Below are positions 1 to 8,166 of a stretch of 64,000 nucleotides of DNA, piece by piece. This stretch comes from Picosynechococcus sp. PCC 7002 (GTDB lineage Bacteria; Cyanobacteriota; Cyanobacteriia; Cyanobacteriales; MRBY01): NCBI RefSeq assembly GCF_963860125.1, contig NZ_CAWLFA010000001.1:124001-188000 (forward strand), in the 5' to 3' direction. Below the pieces are notes generated by a model. That model saw only the letters and a program-made list of their open reading frames with translations. It did no database searches and was not told where the DNA came from. Made by a program: the position numbers and the translations under genes. The first letter of the stretch is position 1; every line of letters begins with the position of its first letter.

Positions 1-238
1 TTAATCACCTCAGGCAGTTCATTGTGGGAAACCATGGAAAAAATTACAGGGTAAGGAGTAAGAAAAGGGGGTCGGAATCGGGGCGATCGCCTAAAAAATT
101 GGTATGATTAAATATTCTGAGTTTTGATGTTGGCGTTTATATCATAATTTTTTGAAGCAAAACAGACCGCTTGTACTAAAGCTTAGCGAGTCCCCCCGTC
201 ATTATCCAGTCTTTTCCCCTGATTCAAGCAGAGTCCCT

Positions 239-1600
239 ATGAAACTCCCCATTATTGCCGTGATCGGTCGTCCCAACGTGGGCAAATCTACCCTCGTCAA
301 CCGCATTGCTGGCGATCAACAGGCGATCGTCCATGACCAGCCCGGCATTACCCGCGATCGCACCTATCGGCCTGGTTTTTGGCAAGACCGCAACTTTCAG
401 ATTGTCGATACGGGCGGGATTGTTTTCGACGACCACGAAGAATTTTTACCTTTAATCCGCGAACAAGCGGCGATCGCCCTCGCCGAAGCAGCCGTTGCCC
501 TTTTTGTGGTGGATGGCCAAGCTGGGTTAAATGCCGCCGACCAAGAAATTGCCGACTGGTTGCGCCAACAAAATGTCCCCGTTGTCCTGGCCGTGAACAA
601 ATGCGAATCCCTCGAACAGGGCTATACCCAAGCAGCTGAATTTTGGGAGCTGGGCATGGAAGAACCTTTCCCCATCTCGGCGATCCATGGCAGTGGCACC
701 GGCGATCTTTTAGACAAAGTCATTGAATATCTCCCGACGATCACCGATGTCGAAGAAGATACCACCATTAACGTCGCAATCATTGGTCGCCCCAATGTCG
801 GTAAATCGAGTCTGCTCAATGCCCTTACCGGAGAACAACGGGCGATCGTCAGTCCGATTTCTGGGACAACCCGCGATGCCATTGACACAATCATCGAACG
901 CAACGGCCAACAATATCGCCTCATTGACACCGCTGGCATCCGCCGGAAAAAAAATGTGGATTATGGGGCCGAATTTTTTAGCATTAACCGTGCCTTTAAA
1001 GCGATTCGTCGGGCGGATGTAGTACTTTTTGTGATTGATGTTTTAGATGGGGTGACCGAACAGGATCTCAAACTAGCGGGTCGAATCATTGACGAAGGCC
1101 GAGCGGTGATCATCGTTGCCAACAAGTGGGATGCTGTCGAGAAGGATACCTACACGATCAACCAATACCGCAAAGAGTTGCAAGCGCGTCTATTTTTTAT
1201 GGAATGGGCCGAAATGCTCTTCATTAGCGCCCAGACTGGTCAGCGGGTGAATAAAATTCTGGATTTAGTTGATCAAGCCGCCGAATCTCACCGTCGCCGC
1301 GTTTCTACCGCCGTAATTAATGAGGTGATCCAAGAAGCGGTTTCCTGGCATTCTCCCCCCACCAGTCGCCAAGGGAAACAGGGTCGGATTTACTATGGCA
1401 CCCAGGTACGGAGTCAGCCGCCGACGATTTCTCTATTTGTCAATGACCCCAAACGATTTAACGATAGCTACCGCCGCTATATCGAGAAGCAATTTCGTCA
1501 GGATCTCGGTTTTGCGGGCACGCCGATCCGTTTGGTTTGGCGCGGTAAACGGGTGCGGGATGCAGAACGGGGCACCCCCAACCGAGCCACAAAGGTTTAG
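239..1600 (+). CDS. der: ribosome biogenesis GTPase Der (EngA)
   Basis: Double-GTPase that binds the 50S ribosomal subunit during its assembly. Two G domains are visible: GRPNVGKS at residues 10-17 with DTGGI and NKCE (about 120), and a second GRPNVGKS at 183-190 with DTAGI and NKWD (about 295). A C-terminal KH-like domain rich in basic residues follows. The frame is open from a TTG at 152, but ATG 239 (MKLPII) gives the family N-terminus directly before the first G1 motif and a normal length of 453 residues. The upstream 238 bases carry no other gene that I can see. The identification is secure; the exact start is very likely. Confidence 0.97.
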
Positions 1601-1647
1601 CACAGACGATACACTGAAGGGCATCTTTGTCTGGGACACTAGGCTCT

Positions 1648-2877
1648 ATGTCTTCTGAAAAAATGTCGCCATCGTCACCCCCCTATGATCTAATCGTGGT
1701 GGGGGCCACTGGTTTTGTGGGCCAAATTATTTGCCGCTATCTTTGTGACCATGCCGAACGTGAATTGTTTACTTGGGCGATCGCCGGCCGTTCAGCCGAA
1801 AAATTAGCCCAACTCAAGCACTCTTTGGGCATCCCAGGGGAGACCTTAGCAACCTTTGTCGTTGATGTGTTTGATCAAGGGGCAGTGACGGCCCTCTGCG
1901 AGCAAACGAAGGTGATCCTCACAACGGTCGGCCCCTACAGTCTTTATGGAGAAACCTTGCTCCGGGCCTGTGCCACAACGGGAACCGATTATTGCGATCT
2001 GACCGGGGAAGTCCAGTGGGTCAAAAAGATGGTGACTAAATATGAGGCGATCGCCCAACAGTCGGGGGCACGGATCGTCCATTGTTGCGGCTTTGATTCG
2101 GTGCCGTCTGACCTTGGGGTGTATTTTTTGCAACAGCGGGCTTTAAAACGATTCGGAAAACCCTGTCGCCAAATTAAGATGCGCGTTAAGACAGCCCAGG
2201 GAGGCATTTCCGGGGGGACGGCGGCCAGCGGCGTAAATCTGATCAAAGAGGCGATCGCCGACTCAGAGATCAAAACACTATTGGCTAATCCCTATGCCCT
2301 CTGTCCCAAAGCTCCCAATCCCCAGCACCCAGCTCCCCTAATCCCGGTACAAATCGACCACATTTTTGGCGAATGGGTGACACCCTTTATCATGGCAGCG
2401 GTGAATACGCCTATTGTGCTGCGCTCCAATGCCCTACAAAACTGGGCCTATGGTGAGCAGTTCCAGTACGACGAAGGGCTGCTTACGGGGGTCAGTGTTG
2501 GGGGTTGGTTGAAAGCCCAGGGTCTAAGCCTATTACTTAAAATCCTGGGAGGAACTGCGGCGATCGACCCTAGTCTCCTCGAAAAAATTGTCCCGGCCCC
2601 CGGCGAAGGGCCTTCCCCCAGCCAACAGCAAGCCGGTTTTTATGATCTACGCTTTTGGGGCATTACTACTTCGGGTGAAGTTCTTATGGCAAAAGTCACT
2701 GGCGATCGCGACCCTGGCTATGGTTCCACCGCAAAAATTATCGCCCAAGCAGGACTCTGTTTAGCCAAAGATAATCTATCCCGATCCGGTGGCTTCTGGA
2801 CGCCAGCCACAGCCATGGGTGAACATCTTATCGATCGCCTCACCGCTTACAGTGGCTTAACCTTCAGCATCCTTTGA
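1648..2877 (+). CDS. saccharopine dehydrogenase-like / trans-acting enoyl reductase family protein
   Basis: NAD(P)-binding oxidoreductase of the saccharopine dehydrogenase NADP-binding superfamily, 409 residues from ATG 1648. Close to the N-terminus lies VVGATGFVG, a Rossmann nucleotide-binding glycine pattern, followed by AGRSAEKL, as in the trans-acting enoyl reductase and saccharopine-reductase-like group. The mid-protein segment CCGFDSVPSDLG is typical of this family. The substrate cannot be told from sequence; relatives act on lipid or polyketide enoyl groups, and lysine biosynthesis is unlikely. It lies 47 bases after der on the same strand and may be cotranscribed. A TTG at 1627 would add seven residues with no recognisable ribosome-binding site. 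Confidence 0.85.
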   Translation: MSSEKMSPSSPPYDLIVVGATGFVGQIICRYLCDHAERELFTWAIAGRSAEKLAQLKHSLGIPGETLATFVVDVFDQGAVTALCEQTKVILTTVGPYSLYGETLLRACATTGTDYCDLTGEVQWVKKMVTKYEAIAQQSGARIVHCCGFDSVPSDLGVYFLQQRALKRFGKPCRQIKMRVKTAQGGISGGTAASGVNLIKEAIADSEIKTLLANPYALCPKAPNPQHPAPLIPVQIDHIFGEWVTPFIMAAVNTPIVLRSNALQNWAYGEQFQYDEGLLTGVSVGGWLKAQGLSLLLKILGGTAAIDPSLLEKIVPAPGEGPSPSQQQAGFYDLRFWGITTSGEVLMAKVTGDRDPGYGSTAKIIAQAGLCLAKDNLSRSGGFWTPATAMGEHLIDRLTAYSGLTFSIL

Positions 2878-2887
2878 GTTGATCTTG

Positions 2888-2945
2888 GTCCCTCACAATT
2901 CAAAACATAGAAAAGGAGCGATCTGAGTCACTCCCTTTATTTCTC
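2888..2945. terminator. imperfect hairpin between convergent genes
   Basis: An imperfect inverted repeat (AAAGGAG ... CTCCCTTT with a bulge) lies between the ends of the reductase and the convergent formate/nitrite channel gene. The downstream T-run is weak on both strands, so this is only a tentative bidirectional terminator. Confidence 0.35.
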
Positions 2946-2982
2946 TAATTATTTTGGCGATTTGTTGGTCAGCCTAAATTCA

Positions 2983-3825
2983 TTACCGCAACACAGGATT
3001 TTTCATGGATTCTTCCATCGCCATTTGAGGAAGTCCTTGGGATTTCGTGTAGTGGGTCGAGTACAGCAGCGCACCGATGAAGATACCACCACCAATAATG
3101 TTCCCAATCGTCACAGGTAGGAAATCCCAGAAGACCATATCCATACCAGAGATCGGCGCACCGAGAACCATACCAGTCAAGATAAAGAACATATTGACCA
3201 CGATGTGCTCCAGGCCGAGGGTGACGAACGCGAAGATCGGGAACCAGCAGCCCATAAATTTACCTGGGACGGACTTACTCACCATGCCCATCATCACAGC
3301 CAAACAAACTAGGAAGTTACAGAAAATACCACGGACAATGAAGAGAAAGAAGCCATTGGTGCCCATTTCTTTCACTGCCACGGTCTTGGAGAGGGCGATT
3401 TCGATAATTTTTTCACCCACGGGGCTGGGGTCAGCCGTCCCACCATTGGTAAGGGAGAACCCCATCAACAGGGCCACAAACAAACAACCTAAAAAATTAC
3501 CCAGATAAACCCAAAGCCAATTATTAATAACTCTGCCAAACCTCACTCGTCTCGCCAACATTGCCGATGTCATCAGCGCAAAGTTGCCAGTTACCAGTTC
3601 CATCCCAAAGAGCACGATGGAGGCAAATCCCCAAGGGAAGAGAAGTGCTCCGAGGAATGGCAGACCACTTTGTACGGCGACGGTAACAGCGAGGGTGGTG
3701 GCAACGCCAAGGGCCAGACCAGAGTAGAAGCCACGGATGAGCAGATCTTTGACGGAAAGACGTGCTTTTGTTTCGCCTGCTTTGATACTGGCATCTACTA
3801 GTTCTTTGGGGATTACGTAGTCCAT
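2983..3825 (-). CDS. formate/nitrite transporter family channel (FocA/NirC-like)
   Basis: Integral membrane channel for small monovalent anions (formate, nitrite or similar), 280 residues with about six hydrophobic segments. Family signatures are visible: RGIFCNFLVCLA in the middle and LGLEHIVVNMFF further on, whose histidine corresponds to the conserved pore histidine of FocA. The N-terminus MDYVIPKELVDASI matches the cytoplasmic helix of the family. Which anion it carries cannot be decided here, and no nitrate or formate metabolism gene is adjacent. It is preceded by a long AT-rich region with an FNR/CRP-like palindrome (see 4021). Family certain, substrate open. Confidence 0.92.
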   Translation of the reverse strand: MDYVIPKELVDASIKAGETKARLSVKDLLIRGFYSGLALGVATTLAVTVAVQSGLPFLGALLFPWGFASIVLFGMELVTGNFALMTSAMLARRVRFGRVINNWLWVYLGNFLGCLFVALLMGFSLTNGGTADPSPVGEKIIEIALSKTVAVKEMGTNGFFLFIVRGIFCNFLVCLAVMMGMVSKSVPGKFMGCWFPIFAFVTLGLEHIVVNMFFILTGMVLGAPISGMDMVFWDFLPVTIGNIIGGGIFIGALLYSTHYTKSQGLPQMAMEESMKNPVLR

Positions 3826-4020
3826 TATTTTCTCCTAATTTAAAACCGATGGGGAAACAAAAGGGTCATTGGTTTTTCTAAAGTCAATGCGCTTTGAGAT
3901 TAACTTTTAAACCACAGATAAATTGTTCATGAAGAACTTAATTTCACTTTTCCGGAATTTAATTTCAAAAGTTTAGCTCTGGATTTTTGTTCTGCTGTGA
4001 TATTCAGCCATGAACGTCCC

Positions 4021-4034
4021 TTGATCTAGGTCAA
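4021..4034. promoter_or_regulatory. FNR/CRP-like palindrome upstream of the formate/nitrite channel gene
   Basis: TTGAT-CTAG-GTCAA differs by one base from the FNR-type consensus TTGAT-N4-ATCAA. It lies about 196 bases upstream of the channel start codon, far from a usual activator position unless the leader is long. Binding by any regulator is inference. Confidence 0.25.
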
Positions 4035-4370
4035 AGCCAAGTAATACAATGCTTTTGAGGAATTCACCCAAAGAAAGATACTTTTAAATAAAATCAGTCT
4101 CCAGTCACAATTAAAGCTCCATTTTCTGACCAACTGCAAAAAATATAGAGGATTCAAATTGTTTAGAAGAAAGTAATCTTCAGTTGGTTTTGCTAAGAAA
4201 ATAATAATCCTTGGCAAAGTAGAGAACGAGCTACAAAAATCTTTTTAAAAGAGATTTTGCGCGTTTAATAGGTCATAAGTTAAACAAGGAAATCCTGAAA
4301 ATGTGTAACCAAAGCTACGATTTTTGAGGGCACTTGAGTTCTATGCATGAATTGAATTACGTTTTTACAT

Positions 4371-4409
4371 GAAAAACACCCAGGCAAGAATGATCGCGGC
4401 CATGGGTGT
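4371..4409 (-). terminator. intrinsic terminator after trmH
   Basis: Read on the reverse strand, ACACCCA then GGC forms a stem with GCC and TGGGTGT (one bulged base), followed by a TTTTT run. It sits about 30 bases beyond the trmH stop codon. Confidence 0.65.
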
Positions 4410-4440
4410 GTTGCAATGAGATTATTAGGGCTGACTCGGG

Positions 4441-5100
4441 TCAGGTTGGAATGATTTGACCTTCTGAATCTAAAGGGGGATAGGGTAATTGGCGATCGCG
4501 GTAATGGGCGACAAGTTCAGGGTAGCCCCACTCAAAGACCTTCTGACGGTAGAACTCTGGATCTAGGCGTGGTTGGTCATAAAATCCAGCCTGGAGGCGT
4601 TGGCGTTGTGCCTCAAAGAGAATCACCGCTGCGGCCACGGAAACATTGAGGGACTGCACCATCCCTAACATCGGAATGATAATGTGACCATCTACAAGCT
4701 CTGCGGCTGTGTCGCTGACCCCCCACCGTTCGGCCCCCATCAAAATTGCCGTGGGTTGCGTATAGTCAATGGTGCGATAATCAACAGCGCGATCGCTTAA
4801 ATGGGCCGCATAGATTTTAAAGTTTTGCTGGTGGAGCTGATCGATGGCTACGGTAACGTCAGGGTGACGATTTAAATCAACCCATTTCTCACTGCCTTGG
4901 GCCACCTGGGAGTAAGTATCGAGGACATCACCATCTGCGACCTGATTCATTGCATGGACAGCCATCACCCCCACCGCATCACAGGTACGAATAATCGCGG
5001 AAATATTGTGGGGTTTGTGGACATCCTCCATGAGGACAGTGAGGTCAGGTTGACGACGATCTAAGGTTTGGCAAATGCGTTGATATCTTCTCGACAGCAC
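4441..5100 (-). CDS. trmH: tRNA (guanosine-2'-O-)-methyltransferase TrmH (SpoU family)
   Basis: AdoMet-dependent 2'-O-methylase acting on guanosine 18 in the D-loop of tRNAs; 219 residues. The SPOUT fold motifs are visible: HNISAIIRTCDAVG near residues 30-45 (motif 1, catalytic Arg), ILMGAERWGVSD near 140 (motif 2) and IPMLGMVQSLNVSVAAA near 165-182 (motif 3, cofactor knot). It is the last gene of a reverse-strand run Rrf2 - GFA - trmH, 37 bases after the GFA-family gene, and is followed by a good terminator. The start ATG gives the normal TrmH N-terminus. Confidence 0.95.
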   Translation of the reverse strand: MLSRRYQRICQTLDRRQPDLTVLMEDVHKPHNISAIIRTCDAVGVMAVHAMNQVADGDVLDTYSQVAQGSEKWVDLNRHPDVTVAIDQLHQQNFKIYAAHLSDRAVDYRTIDYTQPTAILMGAERWGVSDTAAELVDGHIIIPMLGMVQSLNVSVAAAVILFEAQRQRLQAGFYDQPRLDPEFYRQKVFEWGYPELVAHYRDRQLPYPPLDSEGQIIPT

Positions 5101-5137
5101 AATCTTATTTTTTTGCTAACAGCACAGGATCCAGATT

Positions 5138-5524
5138 TTAGGTGATTTGGGAGAGATTGTCTTCCCAATTTTCCCCATCAAAAAATATAATCTCAAAGAC
5201 ATCTAATAGATTTTCATCTAAACAGCGCAGATTCACATCGATACTATCGGGATGGGAGCGGGGTAGATAAAAAGAATGGACGCCACAATGCCGACAAAAA
5301 AGGTGGGTTGCTTGGTGGGTATTAAACTGGTAGGCCGTTAGCAGATCTTGTCCTTGGAGTAAATGGAAATCTGCCTGGGGAACAATGATATGGAGAAATC
5401 CTTTTTTGCGGCAAATAGAACAGTTACAGTCAAGGGCTTGAAAGTTTCTCAGGACGACTTGGAAGCGAACACCACCACAATGACAGCCACCACCATAACG
5501 TTTCGGTGTAGAAAAATTAGACAT
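5138..5524 (-). CDS. GFA / CENP-V-type zinc-binding family protein
   Basis: Small protein of the GFA superfamily (named after glutathione-dependent formaldehyde-activating enzyme), 128 residues. Zinc-ligand cysteines are visible in order: GGCHCGGVRF near the N-terminus, CNCSICRKKG, then CRHCGVHSFY. These are the usual CxC, CxxC and CxxC sets. The frame is open further upstream, into the Rrf2 gene, but ATG 5524 (MSNFSTPKRYGGGCHCGG) gives the family N-terminus. It starts 10 bases after the Rrf2 stop codon, so the two are probably cotranscribed. Activity on S-hydroxymethylglutathione is not implied for most family members; the substrate is unknown. Confidence 0.88.
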   Translation of the reverse strand: MSNFSTPKRYGGGCHCGGVRFQVVLRNFQALDCNCSICRKKGFLHIIVPQADFHLLQGQDLLTAYQFNTHQATHLFCRHCGVHSFYLPRSHPDSIDVNLRCLDENLLDVFEIIFFDGENWEDNLSQIT

Positions 5525-5534
5525 TGTAAAAACT

Positions 5535-5978
5535 TCAAATAACAAAACTTGTGGCTTCTCCCTGGGCTGCTTTCCAACTGCGGGCGTCGTAATACAAATC
5601 AGCAAGGGTAATGTTATAAAGGGCTTCTTGGAGTTTTTGGTGGAGCCGCTGCCAGAGACTAAAGGTAACCCAATCTTCGGCTTGGTCGGGGTGGGGTTCA
5701 TGGTGGGGGAGCGGTTCAATGGTTTCACCGATGGCCTGGAGAATTTGACCTAGGGAAATATCTTCGGGTTTCGATAGTAATTGATATCCCCCTTGGGCAC
5801 CACGGACTGAACGAAGAATTCCGGCTCGACGCATCTCAATCAACAGCTTCTCAAGGTATGGGGCAGGGAGGTTTTGGCGTTTGGCGATCGCCTTTACGGA
5901 GGTGGGGCCATAACCGGGTTGTAAACTAATATCGAGTAAAGCTTTAACGCTGTAATGACCTCTGGTGGTTAGCTTCAT
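5535..5978 (-). CDS. Rrf2 family transcriptional regulator without Fe-S cysteines
   Basis: Winged-helix repressor of the Rrf2 family (relatives of IscR, NsrR and CymR), 147 residues. The N-terminus MKLTTRGHYSVKALLDIS, the recognition segment LPAPYLEKLLIEMRRAGIL and the wing RSVRGAQGGYQL are family hallmarks. The protein has no cysteine, so it cannot bind a cluster as IscR does; where IscR carries its cysteines it has a histidine-rich stretch (LPHHEPHPDQAED). It heads a run with a GFA-family protein and trmH, and is divergent from cyAbrB across 216 bases that contain an inverted repeat. It may therefore regulate itself and possibly the neighbour; that is inference. Confidence 0.93.
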   Translation of the reverse strand: MKLTTRGHYSVKALLDISLQPGYGPTSVKAIAKRQNLPAPYLEKLLIEMRRAGILRSVRGAQGGYQLLSKPEDISLGQILQAIGETIEPLPHHEPHPDQAEDWVTFSLWQRLHQKLQEALYNITLADLYYDARSWKAAQGEATSFVI

Positions 5979-5998
5979 GGCTACCTTTTTTGAAAAAA

Positions 5999-6039
5999 TT
6001 TTGGCATGTTAGGAAAGAATGCGATTATTTTTGCCAAAA
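5999..6039. promoter_or_regulatory. inverted repeat in the Rrf2/cyAbrB divergent region
   Basis: Perfect 8-base arms TTTTGGCA (5999-6006) and TGCCAAAA (6032-6039), separated by 25 bases, begin about 20 bases upstream of the Rrf2 start codon. The position suits an operator for autoregulation, but which protein binds is not shown by sequence. Confidence 0.35.
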
Positions 6040-6194
6040 AAAATCGTCTTAACCTCTATTTTAAGAGAGAATAATGTAAGATAAACGTGAGAAACAGCTA
6101 ATTTAAAAGTTTAAGGTGCGCAGCGAAGTAAAAAAAGAATTCGCAGGCTTCATCCCATAACTCTCATTTATCGTCATTCATTCGTAATAAGTAA

Positions 6195-6581
6195 ATGGCT
6201 ACAAAGAAAAAGATTGAAACATTGACCGGTGATGCACTGCTCGCAAAAGTTAAGGAGCTTGAAAACCACAGTAAAGAAGAAAAAGCAAGAGCTTGCGGCT
6301 ATTACACGATCACCAAGAATGGGGTTGAACGTGTCAATATGATGAAGTTCTATAACGCTCTCATCGAAGCAGAAGGGGTGCAGTTAGATAGCAATACAAA
6401 TGCCCAAGGTCGGGGGGGTCGTGCTGCCACCTATCGTATTAGTGTACAGTCCAATGGGAATCTTTTGATTGGGTCTGCCTACACCAAAAAAATGGGACTC
6501 CAGCCCGGTGATGAATTTGAAATTTCTTTAGGTCGCAAACATATTCACCTCAAACAACTGGGTGCCGATGGTGATGATTAA
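6195..6581 (+). CDS. AbrB-like transcriptional regulator of the cyanobacterial cyAbrB family
   Basis: Cyanobacterial AbrB-type DNA-binding protein, 128 residues. Unlike Bacillus AbrB, the AbrB-like domain is C-terminal (SVQSNGNLLIGSAYTKKMGL, then GDEFEISLGRKHIHL), preceded by a conserved region with CGYYTITKNGVERVNM. Family members in Synechocystis control nitrogen, carbon and hydrogenase genes. From memory the sequence is closer to the cyAbrB1 (Sll0359) than the cyAbrB2 type, but I could not align it. The leader between the Rrf2 gene and this start is long and AT-rich. A clear gene; paralogue assignment moderate. Confidence 0.93.
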   Translation: MATKKKIETLTGDALLAKVKELENHSKEEKARACGYYTITKNGVERVNMMKFYNALIEAEGVQLDSNTNAQGRGGRAATYRISVQSNGNLLIGSAYTKKMGLQPGDEFEISLGRKHIHLKQLGADGDD

Positions 6582-6652
6582 ATTTTCCTAGGAATTAATC
6601 TGCACAAATCGAGATAGCGATCGCCATGGTGGGGGTCGTTTTTTTGTGAAAA

Positions 6653-7291
6653 TTACCATTGACTGGGGTGATGTTGTTGGAGGCGCTGGCTAAGTTCCGG
6701 CCATTCTTGTTTTGCGAGCATCGCGGGGGGAAAGAGATCGCTCGAAAGGCCAACGGCGATCGCCCCGGCTTGGATTAAGTCTGGGCCATTGGTGAGGCTA
6801 ACGCCCCCAGTGGGAATGAGAGGAATGTGGGGTAGAGGGGCTTGGAGGCAACGGATAAAACTAGCGCCACCAACGGCTTTAATGGGAAATACCTTGACGC
6901 CGTCACTACCCCAATGCCAGGCCTGGTAGATTTCGCTTGGGGTTAAGGCGCCTAGCACCATGGGAATATCCTGGTGATGGGCAATCTGGATTAACTCCCG
7001 GTCACTGTGGGGGCTGAAAGCGAAGGTAGCACCGCAGGCGATCGCCTCTTTTAAATCTGTGGGCGTGAGGATAGTGCCCGTGCCGATGATTGCCTGGGGA
7101 AATTTTTCCCGTAGGGTCGCAATGATGTGGCCAGCTTGGTCACTATTCCAGGTGATTTCAATGAGCTTTAATCCCCCGTTAATCGCGGTTTCAGCCATTT
7201 TTATTCCCAGTTGCCAGTCCACAGCCCGAATAACGGCGATCGCCCGGTGTTCTCGGAGTTGTGCAAACCAGCGTTGTTGGAGGGGGGTCAT
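6653..7291 (-). CDS. eda: KDPG aldolase / 4-hydroxy-2-oxoglutarate aldolase family
   Basis: Class I aldolase that cleaves 2-keto-3-deoxy-6-phosphogluconate to pyruvate and glyceraldehyde 3-phosphate in the Entner-Doudoroff route; 212 residues. A TIM-barrel pattern is visible: the catalytic glutamate in LIEITWNSD near residue 45, IIGTGTILT, the Schiff-base lysine in DGVKVFPIK near 132, and IPTGGVS phosphate binding near 160. ATG 7291 overlaps the stop codon of the upstream MerR gene as ATGA, which points to translational coupling; a TTG five codons upstream is a weaker choice. The coupling to a MerR regulator is unusual (see findings). No edd-like gene is in the window. Confidence 0.93.
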   Translation of the reverse strand: MTPLQQRWFAQLREHRAIAVIRAVDWQLGIKMAETAINGGLKLIEITWNSDQAGHIIATLREKFPQAIIGTGTILTPTDLKEAIACGATFAFSPHSDRELIQIAHHQDIPMVLGALTPSEIYQAWHWGSDGVKVFPIKAVGGASFIRCLQAPLPHIPLIPTGGVSLTNGPDLIQAGAIAVGLSSDLFPPAMLAKQEWPELSQRLQQHHPSQW

Positions 7292-7704
7292 TGCAAATTG
7301 GGACAAATGGTCGATGGGGGCTGGGGCTGATCAGAAAAATCTTGCCAACCAGACAGAATACCCTGTAACTCCCCCTTTAGGATCGTCAGGGCAGCCATTT
7401 GCTGATTAATTTCTTGGAGTTGCGCTTCTAATAACTCCCTAATTACCCCACAGGGCAGGGTTCCTTGGTCGCGCACTGTCAGGATCTTGCCAATGTCTTC
7501 GAGGCTTAAACCGAGGGATTGGGCCCGTTTAATAAATGCCAACCGAGCAAAGACCGCCGCCGAAAAGAGTCGATAACCCTTTGGCGATCGCCCCATCACC
7601 GTGCTTAACAAACCCAGATCCGCATAGTAGCGAATCGTTTTTACCGGTAAACCGCTTTGCTGGGCCACTGTCCCAATTTTGAGGCCATAATCTGCCGTTA
7701 CCAT
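7288..7704 (-). CDS. MerR family transcriptional regulator
   Basis: Helix-turn-helix activator of the MerR family, 138 residues. The N-terminal domain is clear: KIGTVAQQSGLPVKTIRYY, then YADLGLL, GYRLF and a long dimerisation helix. The pattern GTLPCGVIRELL at the end of the first half matches the ZntR/CadR/PbrR metal-sensing branch, which has a cysteine here, but the usual second cysteine cluster in the C-terminal loop is reduced to one cysteine near the end (TICPNLQ). Metal sensing is therefore uncertain. Its ATG shares one base with the stop codon of the preceding membrane-protein gene (TAATG), and its stop overlaps the aldolase start (ATGA). Confidence 0.9.
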   Translation of the reverse strand: MVTADYGLKIGTVAQQSGLPVKTIRYYADLGLLSTVMGRSPKGYRLFSAAVFARLAFIKRAQSLGLSLEDIGKILTVRDQGTLPCGVIRELLEAQLQEINQQMAALTILKGELQGILSGWQDFSDQPQPPSTICPNLQ

Positions 7705-7988
7705 TAGCGTTGTCTTTCGTTCATCAACTGGGGCAGCGGCACATTCACTTCCGTGGGGGGTAAATAACGGCGCGGTAAAACCCGATTGAGATCTCGTTGA
7801 TCGCGACGAATGCGAGACCAACGAATGGCGATCGCCCCCAATACAAATCCCAAGCCGATGGTAAATAGACCCCAATGCTCATCGACGCCCCCAATCACCA
7901 CCTCAATTAAACCCATCACAATCAAGAAGCTAGACACTGGCTCCTTACGATATAAACGCTTAACAGTTCGTCGATTGAAACGGGCCAT
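7704..7988 (-). CDS. small two-helix membrane protein, unknown function
   Basis: Protein of 94 residues with a basic N-terminus (MARFNRRTVKRLYRKEP), two hydrophobic segments at about residues 19-35 and 39-56 separated by GGVDEHWG, then a basic tail rich in arginine and proline. I do not recognise the family. It is first in a reverse-strand run in which its stop codon overlaps the MerR start (TAATG) and MerR overlaps the aldolase, so the three are likely made from one message. The coupling and the membrane topology support a real gene. Confidence 0.75.
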   Translation of the reverse strand: MARFNRRTVKRLYRKEPVSSFLIVMGLIEVVIGGVDEHWGLFTIGLGFVLGAIAIRWSRIRRDQRDLNRVLPRRYLPPTEVNVPLPQLMNERQR

Positions 7989-8166
7989 AGAATTTTCCAG
8001 GGAAATTTTCCACAGGGGCTGAAAAATAATGAATAACGATCACCTTTAGCTTAACAAATTGGCGCTTCTCCTTGGTTCAGGAGCTGGCCCCAAATCACCG
8101 TCTAGGTCAGGCAACCTTGGATTTTTGCCTTAAGATACATTTTGATTCTGCGCCCCAGTATTCCCC

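Larger units (their letters stand above)
3826..4440. other. 615-base AT-rich intergenic region
   Basis: No convincing gene lies here. A 63-codon reverse-strand open frame at 4026-4217 lacks a recognisable ribosome-binding site and any family signature. The region contains the upstream sequence of the formate/nitrite channel gene, a palindrome TTGAT-CTAG-GTCAA at 4021-4034, and the terminator of trmH near 4371-4409. The remainder is AT-rich sequence in which I see nothing else. Confidence 0.6.

Noticed and set aside
4026..4217. 63-codon reverse frame in the AT-rich gap
   Set aside because: No ribosome-binding site, no recognisable motif, AT-rich composition that readily yields hydrophobic-looking chance frames.
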